Assembly (NCBI GenBank): GCA_034180045.1
Contig: JAXFOY010000004.1
Location: forward strand, 1 to 43,932
From: Eubacterium_B sp034180045
GTDB lineage: Bacteria > Bacillota > Clostridia > Peptostreptococcales > Anaerovoracaceae
DNA length: 43,932 nucleotides
Direction: 5' to 3'
Shown: positions 23,750-31,096 of the stretch, in pieces
Layout of the letters: every line of letters begins with the position of its first letter
Position numbering within the stretch: the stretch's first letter is position 1
Position numbers and translations under genes: made by a program
The notes under the pieces: model-generated
Database searches by the model: none
What the model saw: the letters and a program-made list of their open reading frames with translations, nothing else
What the model was told of the DNA's origin: nothing

Positions 23750-25150
23750 ATGAATGATTTTCTGGTGCCATTGCTTTGGAAAGCGTGTATATTTATGATA
23801 CTATTATTTATAGTATTGCTTACCAGTAAGCTTATTTACTATAAAATAACTAAAAAATCTATGGCATTTGGTAAAAGCACAGCGAACACCATAAAAGGAA
23901 GCGGCTTAAAAAAATCTAAGAACGGTGAAGGTTTTATATTTGGTTTGCAAGGAAAAAATGAGGTGTATCTTGAGAACTCAAAAGAAGGGCATATCACGGT
24001 TTTTGGCGGTTCAGGACTTGGTAAGACATCTGCGCTTTTAATTCCATCGCTGAGGAAGTGGAATGCACCATTTTTTGCAATAGATATATCCGGGGATATA
24101 TCTAAAAATGTAAAAGTCGCTAAGGAGAAAATGATTATAATCGAGCCGGAAAATCCATATGAAAGCGCTGCATATAATATATTTTACCTGATTGATAGAG
24201 CAAAGGAAGAGGCGGAAAAGAGACTCAGGCTCGAGCAGTTGGTAATGCAGATTATCGAGATTCCCCAAAATACAAATGATACCAACCTGTATTTTCTAGA
24301 GACGGCACGCAAGATACTGCTTGCAGCATTTATTGCTTTTTATGATATCGGTATGGACTTTACGGAAATTTGTAAAACCGTTTTCTTCAGCAGTATAGCA
24401 GACTTAGTTAATATCATAGCGGAAACCGATAATGAGCTTGCCATGGGATATATTAAGCCGCTGCTAAGCGAAAATGAAAAAAATATCTCAGGAGCTAAGG
24501 GAACTCTTAACAACAAAATTAAGATTTTTGCAGATAACGAAAATATGGAGATAATTTTAAGGCGAAGTTGTGGAAGCAGCAGAAACTTTTTTTACCCGGA
24601 GATGCTTGAGGAAAAAAGAGTTTTTCTTAAAGTCTCTGATAAAAAGCAGGAATATTATGCACCATTTGTGCATATTGTAGTTGCGCAAATCTTAGAGTAT
24701 ATCAGCGGCAGAACTTACGAAAAGGGAAGGAATGAGCGAATCCTTTTAGCCCTCGATGAATTTGTCTCGATGGGCTATTTTGATGTGCTTGCACCGTTTC
24801 GCAAATTCAGGAAAAACGGCTGTAACCTATGTATTTTAACTCAGTCGCTTGCTGACATCGACCTCGTGTACAGCGAAAAGGAGCGTAAGGTTATACTCGA
24901 TAATTCTAGGTATATTGCAGTACTGTCTGCAACAGATAACAGCACAAGAGAGTATTTTTCAAATCTCATCGGAAAGCAGGAAGTGAAAAAGAAAAGCACA
25001 TCTACAGGTAAAGGTGGAAGCAGCACCAGCATTAGCAGCAGCAAAGAATATATCATAGAACCGGAAGAATGGAAGAACTTAGGCGAGGAGCTTATAGTGA
25101 TACATCAGAGCGGGTTTTTGAGACTTAAGAAGAACTACTATTACAAGTGA
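23750..25150 (+). CDS. VirD4/TraG-type coupling protein
   Basis: This 466-residue protein has an N-terminal membrane segment (residues 8-27), the Walker A motif G-G-S-G-L-G-K-T-S near residue 86 and the Walker B region I-L-L-A-L-D-E-F near residue 336. A T-Q-S-L-A-D sequence follows, typical of this family. The protein recruits the relaxase-DNA complex and other substrates to the channel. It is shorter than many VirD4 proteins and has a single clear membrane span. GGAG lies seven bases before the ATG, inside the tail codons of the ArdC-like gene, so the two are expressed together. Confidence 0.92.
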   Translation: MNDFLVPLLWKACIFMILLFIVLLTSKLIYYKITKKSMAFGKSTANTIKGSGLKKSKNGEGFIFGLQGKNEVYLENSKEGHITVFGGSGLGKTSALLIPSLRKWNAPFFAIDISGDISKNVKVAKEKMIIIEPENPYESAAYNIFYLIDRAKEEAEKRLRLEQLVMQIIEIPQNTNDTNLYFLETARKILLAAFIAFYDIGMDFTEICKTVFFSSIADLVNIIAETDNELAMGYIKPLLSENEKNISGAKGTLNNKIKIFADNENMEIILRRSCGSSRNFFYPEMLEEKRVFLKVSDKKQEYYAPFVHIVVAQILEYISGRTYEKGRNERILLALDEFVSMGYFDVLAPFRKFRKNGCNLCILTQSLADIDLVYSEKERKVILDNSRYIAVLSATDNSTREYFSNLIGKQEVKKKSTSTGKGGSSTSISSSKEYIIEPEEWKNLGEELIVIHQSGFLRLKKNYYYK

Positions 25151-25169
25151 AAAAGAAGAGAAAATAAAA

Positions 25170-25484
25170 ATGTGTAAAATGAAACAAAAAGACAAACTTA
25201 AGATGATTAAGGCTAAGGAAGTTGAAGTTATAACGGAAGATAACGAAAAGGTCATAGGAAGGCTTGGCGTGGTTAAGTATAAAGGTAAGGAGTATATAAG
25301 CTATACCTTGGGCATTCCGGAAGGGATATATGGGCATATCTTTAGCTTTGACGAACGAGAAAGGCTATATAACGGAGAAGAGCTTTTTATAGAGGGCTTA
25401 TCTGACGCAGAAGATACCTTTTCCGCCTTTGTAAGATTTGATGAAAGGGCTGCGAAAATCGTTATCCGGGACAAAAAACAATAG
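25170..25484 (+). CDS. Hypothetical small basic protein
   Basis: This 104-residue protein has a Lys-rich start (M-C-K-M-K-Q-K-D-K-L-K) and a beta-rich body (V-I-G-R-L-G-V-V-K-Y-K-G-K-E-Y-I). It is not recognised. The ribosome site is weak. It may begin at the first or the fourth codon. It sits between the coupling protein and the Toprim gene. Confidence 0.6.
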   Translation: MCKMKQKDKLKMIKAKEVEVITEDNEKVIGRLGVVKYKGKEYISYTLGIPEGIYGHIFSFDERERLYNGEELFIEGLSDAEDTFSAFVRFDERAAKIVIRDKKQ

Positions 25485-25497
25485 AGGCAAGTATAGA

Positions 25498-25563
25498 GCA
25501 AGGCTTAAAAACCGCTTAAAATGGCATTTTGAGCCTTGTTTTTATTTGAAAGGAAAGAGAAAA
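25498..25563 (+). promoter_or_regulatory. Dispersed leader repeat, copy 4
   Basis: CAAGGCT (25499-25505) and AGCCTTG (25532-25538) close a less perfect inner stem. TTTTTATTTGAAAGGAAAG follows and serves ATG 25564. Confidence 0.78.
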
Positions 25564-27147
25564 ATGAATAAAAAATATATCGAGCCTAATTTAGTTAAAA
25601 TAGCGGCAGAGCAGGATGTTTTTGATATTTTAACGCGAGGCGGCGTGCCGATGAAGCGGACAGGCGGTGTATATAGGCACAGGGAACACGATAGCCTTGT
25701 TATAAGCAAAGGAGAAGGCTTTTACTGGTTTTCACAGGGCTACGGCTCTAAAAACCCGATTGATTATTATGTTAAGGTCGAAAACATGCCATTTGTTCAG
25801 GCGGCTTACAAAGTACTCGAAGTTATGAACTATGACTACAGCCGCAAAGATGTTGTCTTAGCTGATAATATCAGCGTAAATCCTAACTATATACAAGGAA
25901 GCTTTGAGCTGCCCGAAAAAGCGGATACTAACAAAAACGCCTATGCCTATCTTGTAAAGACAAGAGGGCTTGACGGGGGACTTATAGCAAGCCTAATTGA
26001 TAACGGGCTTATATATCAGGACAGGAAATTTAACAATGCGGTATTTATCGGCAAGGATTTTGATGGTAATATTGTAAGCGCTTTTAAGCGAAGCACAAAA
26101 ACAAATGTATCTGCTTCAACTTGGACAAAAGGGGATGCTTCCGGAAGTCATAAGGAGTATCGCTTTCGGATAGAAAATCCGACGAATAAAACTGTAAATA
26201 TTTTTGAAAGTGAAATCGACTTATTATCATATATCAGTATGCAGCCTGAGATTGCAAGAAACGAAAACTATATATCCCTTGGCGGAGTCAGTGAAAGGGC
26301 AGCTATATGCTTTTTAGAGCATAACGAGCATATTGAGCATCTTAATATCTGTACCGATAATGATGAGGCGGGACACAAATTTTGCACGAGGCTGTCGGAG
26401 CAGCTTGGAAAAGACTACTATATAACAAGAGAGATTTCAAGAGGTAAGGACTTTAATGAGGACTTGCTGAACGGATATAAAGGCGAGCGAAACCGCATTG
26501 ATGTAATGGTGTTTGATGCTTCGACAAAGGAAATGACAAAAAGGGAAAAGATAAAATATATCAATGAGCTTTTTAGCAGTAAATATCAAGGTATGAAAAT
26601 TGAATTACCTATAGGAACAAATGATTTAGTTAATACTGAAGCATATATTAATCAAATAACGCGGAAAGGGTATAGAATTAGAGATAATATAGAAAATGCA
26701 AAAGCGTATTCAAATAGGTTGAATTTAGGGGTTGAAAAAGACATTGCAAATTTAATTGAAACATCAGCATATGTAAAAACAAAGGAAGAGGTTAAGGCGG
26801 AACAAAATTCTATCCATAAAGCAACAGCCAAGTGGCACTATTTCAATAAACCGCTTGTTATTGATAATAACATATTTAATTTCATAGTAGATGTTAGGGA
26901 AAATCATAAGAAAGAAGCATATATTTATAAAATTAGATTGAAGGAGATTGATTTTGAGGAAATACACGAAAGCGGCGAGTCCTCACAAACCCCCCGACAG
27001 GGAGTTTTAACTCGTGAAAGACCGCCGCTAAATATATATAATATTAACAGCAATCCTGTCCAAAGTCAAGGAAAAGAAGAGAAAAAAGCGGGCACGGAAG
27101 AAAAAAAGACTTTTTCCTTTTCAAAAGATGAAGATTTTGAGTTTTAG
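25564..27147 (+). CDS. Toprim-domain primase-like protein (LtrC/DUF3991 type) with DFEF tail
   Basis: This 527-residue protein starts behind leader copy 4. The N-terminal region has a CHC2-like fold fragment (V-F-D-I-L-T-R-G-G-V, F-Y-W-F-S-Q-G, I-D-Y-Y-V) without the zinc ligands. The Toprim core follows: N-I-F-E-S-E-I-D at about residue 220 and C-T-D265-N-D267-E-A-G. Such proteins are thought to prime or process the transferred strand. The end (S-F-S-K-D-E-D-F-E-F) parallels that of the ArdC-like protein. A strong terminator follows, closing the transfer region. Confidence 0.85.
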   Translation: MNKKYIEPNLVKIAAEQDVFDILTRGGVPMKRTGGVYRHREHDSLVISKGEGFYWFSQGYGSKNPIDYYVKVENMPFVQAAYKVLEVMNYDYSRKDVVLADNISVNPNYIQGSFELPEKADTNKNAYAYLVKTRGLDGGLIASLIDNGLIYQDRKFNNAVFIGKDFDGNIVSAFKRSTKTNVSASTWTKGDASGSHKEYRFRIENPTNKTVNIFESEIDLLSYISMQPEIARNENYISLGGVSERAAICFLEHNEHIEHLNICTDNDEAGHKFCTRLSEQLGKDYYITREISRGKDFNEDLLNGYKGERNRIDVMVFDASTKEMTKREKIKYINELFSSKYQGMKIELPIGTNDLVNTEAYINQITRKGYRIRDNIENAKAYSNRLNLGVEKDIANLIETSAYVKTKEEVKAEQNSIHKATAKWHYFNKPLVIDNNIFNFIVDVRENHKKEAYIYKIRLKEIDFEEIHESGESSQTPRQGVLTRERPPLNIYNINSNPVQSQGKEEKKAGTEEKKTFSFSKDEDFEF

Positions 27148-27153
27148 CAGGCA

Positions 27154-27192
27154 ATGGCGTATGTGAGAACCTTCTCACATACGCCATATTTT
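27154..27192 (+). terminator. Strong terminator closing the transfer region
   Basis: ATGGCGTATGTGAGAA and TTCTCACATACGCCAT form a perfect 16-bp stem around CC, then ATTTTTA. It separates the transfer genes from the transposase unit. Confidence 0.9.
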
Positions 27193-27300
27193 TACGTTTT
27201 TGAAGAATTTATCATAATAATAAGAAGATCGAGCTTGAAATAACTTTTCTTAAAACATAGATTTTAGCCTTAAGAATAATTCTTTATATATGAACAACTT

Positions 27301-27326
27301 GGCTAAGAGACTTTAGTCTCTTAGCC
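27301..27326. repeat. Perfect 12-bp hairpin upstream of the transposase
   Basis: GGCTAAGAGACT and AGTCTCTTAGCC flank TT, without a T-run. It lies about 90 bases before the transposase start and could be a regulator site or a barrier to read-through. Confidence 0.65.
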
Positions 27327-27417
27327 TGTAATTGCAGTGTAAACAAGATTTTTAATTTTTGATTTAAGTTAAAATTTTTTTATATATAATATATGCAAAG
27401 GGGATTGTAGATATTGT

Positions 27418-28476
27418 ATGAGAAAGTTTAAGCACTTAGATTATTACAAAAGACGGCAGCTTGAAAATATGCTGAAACATAATTATCCTGTTTCTGAGAT
27501 TGCTTGTTGTTTAGACGTTGCATTAAGCACTGTTTATCTTGAGATTAAGCGTGGCAAGTGCGAGCAAATGAAATCTGATTTAACCAAGGTATATAGGTAT
27601 AGTGCAGATTATGCACAGCATAAATATTTAGAAGCTTTAAAACGCAAAGGAAAAACTTCAAAAATATTAAAAGATGATAAGTTAAATAAGTATATAGGGC
27701 GACTTATCGGTAAGAAAAAATATTCTCCGGAAGCGGTTATTTACAAACTCAAAAATAGCGAAGAGGAGTTTTTATATGAAATAAAGTCGTATACAACAAT
27801 ATATACCGCTATAAAAAAAGGATATATACGAGGGGTTAAACTAAAAGATTTGCCACGAGGTAAGTATAGGAAACTGAAGCATAAAGATAAAAAATATAAA
27901 AAAGAATTACCCGGAAAAAGCATTGAGGAAAGACCTGAGATTGTGAATGCGCGAACTGAGTTCGGACATTGGGAGATGGACAGCGTAATCGGCATGCAAA
28001 CAAATAGAAATACTCTGCTTGTATTGACGGAACGAAAGACGCGGCAAGAGATTATAGAGAAGATGAAAGCCCATACTATGCAAGAAGTAGTAAAAGCCTT
28101 AAATCGAATTGAAAAGCGATTTAAGGGCGCTTTTTACGATGTGTTTAAGAGTATTACTGTTGATAACGGCAGCGAATTTCAGGATTGTGCCGGCATGGAA
28201 AAGGCGTTATATCGAGTTGGAAAGCGTACAGAAATATATTATTGCCACCCTTATTCTCCCGGAGAAAGAGGGAGTAACGAGAACTGTAATTTACTAATCA
28301 GGAGATTTCTCCACAAGGGTATGGATTTCGACAAATATCTTACAACTAAAAAGGCTAAAGAAATCGAACAATGGATAAACAGATACCCAAGAAGAATCCA
28401 CCGCGGGAAATCATCGGAAGAATTATTTAAGCAAGAGCTTGAGAATCTTGGTTTAGACTACTATTACCTATGCTGA
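27418..28476 (+). CDS. IS30-family DDE transposase, probable mover of the whole element
   Basis: This 352-residue protein has the normal IS30 length. An N-terminal HTH pair (residues 5-45, R-R-Q-L-E-N-M-L, V-S-E-I-A-C-C-L-D-V-A-L-S-T-V-Y) precedes the catalytic core: D188 in H-W-E-M-D-S-V-I-G, D249 in I-T-V-D-N-G-S-E-F and E288 in E-R-G-S-N-E-N. A promoter with TATATA or TATAAT lies about 40 bases upstream. The gene has no inverted repeats of its own on its left side. The repeat on its right is the right terminal repeat of the element. IS30 enzymes join the ends of a circular intermediate, which suits an excising conjugative element. Confidence 0.93.
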   Translation: MRKFKHLDYYKRRQLENMLKHNYPVSEIACCLDVALSTVYLEIKRGKCEQMKSDLTKVYRYSADYAQHKYLEALKRKGKTSKILKDDKLNKYIGRLIGKKKYSPEAVIYKLKNSEEEFLYEIKSYTTIYTAIKKGYIRGVKLKDLPRGKYRKLKHKDKKYKKELPGKSIEERPEIVNARTEFGHWEMDSVIGMQTNRNTLLVLTERKTRQEIIEKMKAHTMQEVVKALNRIEKRFKGAFYDVFKSITVDNGSEFQDCAGMEKALYRVGKRTEIYYCHPYSPGERGSNENCNLLIRRFLHKGMDFDKYLTTKKAKEIEQWINRYPRRIHRGKSSEELFKQELENLGLDYYYLC

Positions 28477-28631
28477 AGGGAAATAATCTATAGGAAACAG
28501 CGATGCTTTTGTATAGATGTAACTTTACAAAGGTTATATTTTGATACCCAAAATTCCGCATTCAATTTATGTATTTATTATATGCAAAATATGTTAATAT
28601 CAAATAGATATCTTATACATATTCATGCTGA

Positions 28632-28675
28632 GTTTTATACAAATGTATAGAGGTGCAATTACATATGTATAAAAC
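28632..28675. repeat. Subterminal inverted repeat at the right end
   Basis: GTTTTATACA (28632-28641) and TGTATAAAAC (28666-28675) are exact inverted copies 24 bases apart. A related TTTTGTATAGATG lies at about 28507. These may be accessory transposase or regulator sites. The rest of 28477-28631 shows no gene. Confidence 0.55.
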
Positions 28676-28713
28676 CCTTGTTGTAAATTTTGCATAAATT
28701 CAATAAAAATTTT

Positions 28714-28735
28714 TTCCTATTTAGTATTGACATTC
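28714..28735 (-). repeat. Right terminal inverted repeat of the element
   Basis: On the reverse strand it reads GAATGT, six bases, TAAATAGGAA, matching the left terminal repeat at 269-290 with equal spacing. Confidence 0.75.
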
Positions 28736-28737
28736 CC

Positions 28738-28751
28738 AAATAAATATTTTT
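28738..28751. repeat. Right copy of 14-bp direct repeat
   Basis: AAATAAATATTTTT, identical to 252-265. Confidence 0.55.
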
Positions 28752-28773
28752 TGACAAAAGCGGAAAAAAAGTG

Positions 28774-28802
28774 TTGACAAGTGATTCCATAGCTGATATA
28801 TT
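28774..28802 (+). promoter_or_regulatory. Sigma-A promoter of the ABC transporter operon
   Basis: TTGACA (28774-28779), 17-base spacer, TATATT (28797-28802). It starts 39 bases beyond the right inverted repeat, so the insertion left the promoter intact. Confidence 0.85.
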
Positions 28803-28830
28803 TATCACATTAATACTTTAATGTGATAAA
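28801..28830. promoter_or_regulatory. 13-bp operator-like palindrome over the transcription start
   Basis: TTTATCACATTAA and TTAATGTGATAAA are perfect inverted copies with a TACT spacer. The palindrome begins inside the -10 box and covers the likely start point, which fits a repressor site. Confidence 0.75.
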
Positions 28831-28852
28831 GAAATAAAGTGAGGATGTAGAA

Positions 28853-29701
28853 ATGAATGTGAAAAAGAGCATGCGCTTTGAACAAAACTCAATTAAAAAG
28901 ATAGGCATATTGGCATTGATGTTAACACTAATCGCTACTTTTGCACTTACCGGCTGTGCGGATAAGAATGACAAAAGCGAAGTTGATAAGGATAAAATCG
29001 TAATAGGTCTTGATGATTCGTTTGCACCTATGGGATTTCGTGATGCAGGCGGTGATTTGGTGGGTTTTGATATAGACCTCGCAAAGGCTGTAGGGAAAAA
29101 ACTTAAGGTCAAGGTTGAATTTAAGCCTATAGATTGGAATGCTAAGGAGCTGGAACTCAAAGCGGGAACTATAGACTGCGTATGGAACGGCATGTCGGTG
29201 ACCCCGGAGAGAAAAGAAAAGATGGCGCTGTCTTCCAAATATCTGAATAACAAAATAGTGCTTATGTCACTTAGTACTTCGAACTTTGATGTCAAGGATT
29301 CAAAGGAACTTGCCAACATGAAAGTTGGAACGCAAGTGGATTCGTCAGCACTTGAAATGATTAAAGCTGACGCAAATTATAAAAGCTTCAGTGAAAATGT
29401 AACGGAATACGATACATATGACGCCGCAATTATGGATCTAAAGGCGGGACGCATAGATGTTATCGCGGTTGACCAAGTTCTGGGTGAGTATACAAACAAA
29501 AATCTGAAAGGTGAGATGAAAGAATGCGGCTATTCTTTTGGTGATGACTTTTATGTAATCGGATTTGCTAAAGACAATGTAAAACTAAGGGATAAGGTGA
29601 ATCAGGCGCTTAAAGAACTGAAAGACGACGGCACCGCAGCAAAGATAAGCGAAAAGTGGTTCGGTAAGGATATAGTGGTATTTGAACCGCTTGAAAAGTA
29701 A
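28853..29701 (+). CDS. Polar amino acid ABC transporter, substrate-binding lipoprotein
   Basis: This 282-residue protein has a basic start, a hydrophobic signal and the lipobox L-T-G-C (Cys at about residue 35). A type 3 periplasmic-binding fold follows (I-V-I-G-L-D-D-S-F-A-P-M-G-F, V-G-F-D-I-D-L-A-K-A-V-G, D-C-V-W-N-G-M-S-V-T-P-E-R). It captures an amino acid outside the membrane for the permease encoded next. A GTGAGG site precedes the ATG. The exact substrate cannot be read from sequence. It is the first gene of a three-gene operon driven by the promoter at 28774. Confidence 0.93.
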   Translation: MNVKKSMRFEQNSIKKIGILALMLTLIATFALTGCADKNDKSEVDKDKIVIGLDDSFAPMGFRDAGGDLVGFDIDLAKAVGKKLKVKVEFKPIDWNAKELELKAGTIDCVWNGMSVTPERKEKMALSSKYLNNKIVLMSLSTSNFDVKDSKELANMKVGTQVDSSALEMIKADANYKSFSENVTEYDTYDAAIMDLKAGRIDVIAVDQVLGEYTNKNLKGEMKECGYSFGDDFYVIGFAKDNVKLRDKVNQALKELKDDGTAAKISEKWFGKDIVVFEPLEK

Positions 29702-29704
29702 AGT

Positions 29705-30355
29705 ATGGATAAAATTATAGAATATATGCCGTTTCTGCTGAGCGGGACGATAGTTACAATTAAAATATTTGTTTTGACACTTTTGCTGTCACTTCCCTTG
29801 GGGCTTCCGTTTGCACTTGCAAGCAATAGTAAAATCCTGCCTCTTAAATGGTTCAGCAAAATATATATATGGATTTTTAGAGGGACACCGCTAATATTAC
29901 AGCTATATTTTTTCTATTACTTTTTCCCTATATGTTTAGAGGTAAATATAAACCCGTTTGTTGCGGTAATTTTGACCTTTGTTCTAAATTACGCAGCCTA
30001 TTTTGCCGAAATATATAGAGGTGGAATTGCCGGTGTGGACAAAGGGCAGTATGAGGCGGCGAGAACTCTTGGAATATCAAAGTCGGCGACAATGAAAGAC
30101 ATAATTTTGCCACAAACCATGAAAACTGTGCTTCCGCCGATTGTAAATGAAGCAATTACACTGGTGAAGGATTCGGCGCTCGCATCTACCATCGGAACAG
30201 TTGTTGATTTGATGAGGGCTACAAGTACCACGGTAAATAGATTGACAGATATGTCACCTTTCTTTATGGCGGCGCTTATATACTTGATGATGACTGCGGT
30301 TCTGACGATGGTAGCAGGAAAAATAGAGAAACGATTTGCCAGATATGATGCGTAG
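29705..30355 (+). CDS. Amino acid ABC transporter permease (HisM/GlnP type)
   Basis: This 216-residue integral membrane protein has about five spans. The EAA loop signature is present: Y-E-A-A-R-T-L-G-I-S-K followed by I-I-L-P-Q. The start F-L-L-S-G-T-I-V-T-I-K-I is typical of the HisMQ family. It begins three bases after the binding-protein stop codon. Confidence 0.93.
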   Translation: MDKIIEYMPFLLSGTIVTIKIFVLTLLLSLPLGLPFALASNSKILPLKWFSKIYIWIFRGTPLILQLYFFYYFFPICLEVNINPFVAVILTFVLNYAAYFAEIYRGGIAGVDKGQYEAARTLGISKSATMKDIILPQTMKTVLPPIVNEAITLVKDSALASTIGTVVDLMRATSTTVNRLTDMSPFFMAALIYLMMTAVLTMVAGKIEKRFARYDA

Positions 30356-30385
30356 AAGAGACAAATTGACAGGATTTGAGAAAAG

Positions 30386-31096
30386 ATGAAAGAATACATA
30401 CTACAAGCAACAAATATATATAAGGATTTTGCAGGCACTTCAGCGGTTAACGGCGTTAGTCTGAATGTCAAAAAAGGAGAGACTATAGCGATTATAGGGC
30501 CTTCGGGCTCGGGGAAAAGCACCTTTCTCAGGTGTCTCAACGGACTGGAACAAATGAGTTCGGGGCAGCTTAATTTTGACGGCGAAAGTGGCATGGTGTT
30601 TCAGAACTTCAACCTTTTCCCTCATATGACATGTTTACAGAACATATGCTATGCACCGATTAAGGTAAAAAAAATGAGCCGAAAGGCAGCCGAAGAAAAA
30701 GCCCTGGGACTTCTGGACATGGTAGGTCTTAAGGATAAGGCGGACTCATATCCCGCGCATCTTTCCGGAGGACAAAAGCAAAGAGTTGCTATCGCAAGGG
30801 CTCTTGCGATGGAACCTGATTTAATGCTTTTTGATGAACCTACATCAGCGCTAGACCCGGAAATTACCGGCGAGGTGCTGTCGGTGATGAAAGATTTATC
30901 AAACCGAAATATGACCATGGTGGTAGTTACTCATGAGATGGGTTTTGCAAAAGAGGTTGCAGACCGCGTGATATTCATGGATAAGGGCAGAATCGTCGAA
31001 GAGGGGAGTCCTGAGGAAATCTTCGAAAAACCGAAGAGCGGAAGATTATCCGACTTCCTCGGCGCCATGCTTAATTTCAGAGAATATCAAAACTGA
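30386..31096 (+). CDS. glnQ: Amino acid ABC transporter ATP-binding protein (GlnQ type)
   Basis: This 236-residue ATPase has Walker A (G-P-S-G-S-G-K-S-T), the Q-loop (M-V-F-Q-N-F-N), the signature L-S-G-G-Q-K-Q-R, Walker B (L-M-L-F-D-E-P-T-S-A-L-D-P) and the switch His in V-V-V-T-H-E-M. It energises import by the permease encoded upstream. Its end overlaps the convergent patatin gene by 20 bases. Confidence 0.93.
   Translation: MKEYILQATNIYKDFAGTSAVNGVSLNVKKGETIAIIGPSGSGKSTFLRCLNGLEQMSSGQLNFDGESGMVFQNFNLFPHMTCLQNICYAPIKVKKMSRKAAEEKALGLLDMVGLKDKADSYPAHLSGGQKQRVAIARALAMEPDLMLFDEPTSALDPEITGEVLSVMKDLSNRNMTMVVVTHEMGFAKEVADRVIFMDKGRIVEEGSPEEIFEKPKSGRLSDFLGAMLNFREYQN

Larger units (their letters stand above)
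266..28737. mobile_element. IS30-transposase-type integrative conjugative element, about 28.5 kb
   Basis: The segment lies between tuf and an amino-acid ABC transporter operon. It contains partition genes, a relaxase, a type IV secretion module, a coupling protein, anti-restriction functions and, at its right edge, an IS30-family transposase. Inverted repeats lie at both ends (269-290 and 28714-28735) and a 14-bp direct repeat lies just outside them. No tyrosine or serine recombinase gene is visible. ICE6013 of Staphylococcus aureus is a known precedent for IS30-type conjugative elements. The exact end bases are uncertain by two or three positions, because the spacing between direct repeat and inverted repeat is three bases on the left and two on the right. 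Confidence 0.8.

Noticed and set aside
27418..28476. Stand-alone IS30 insertion sequence
   Set aside because: No inverted repeat matching the right terminal repeat is found between the terminator at 27154-27192 and the transposase start; the matching repeat is at the far left end of the element.
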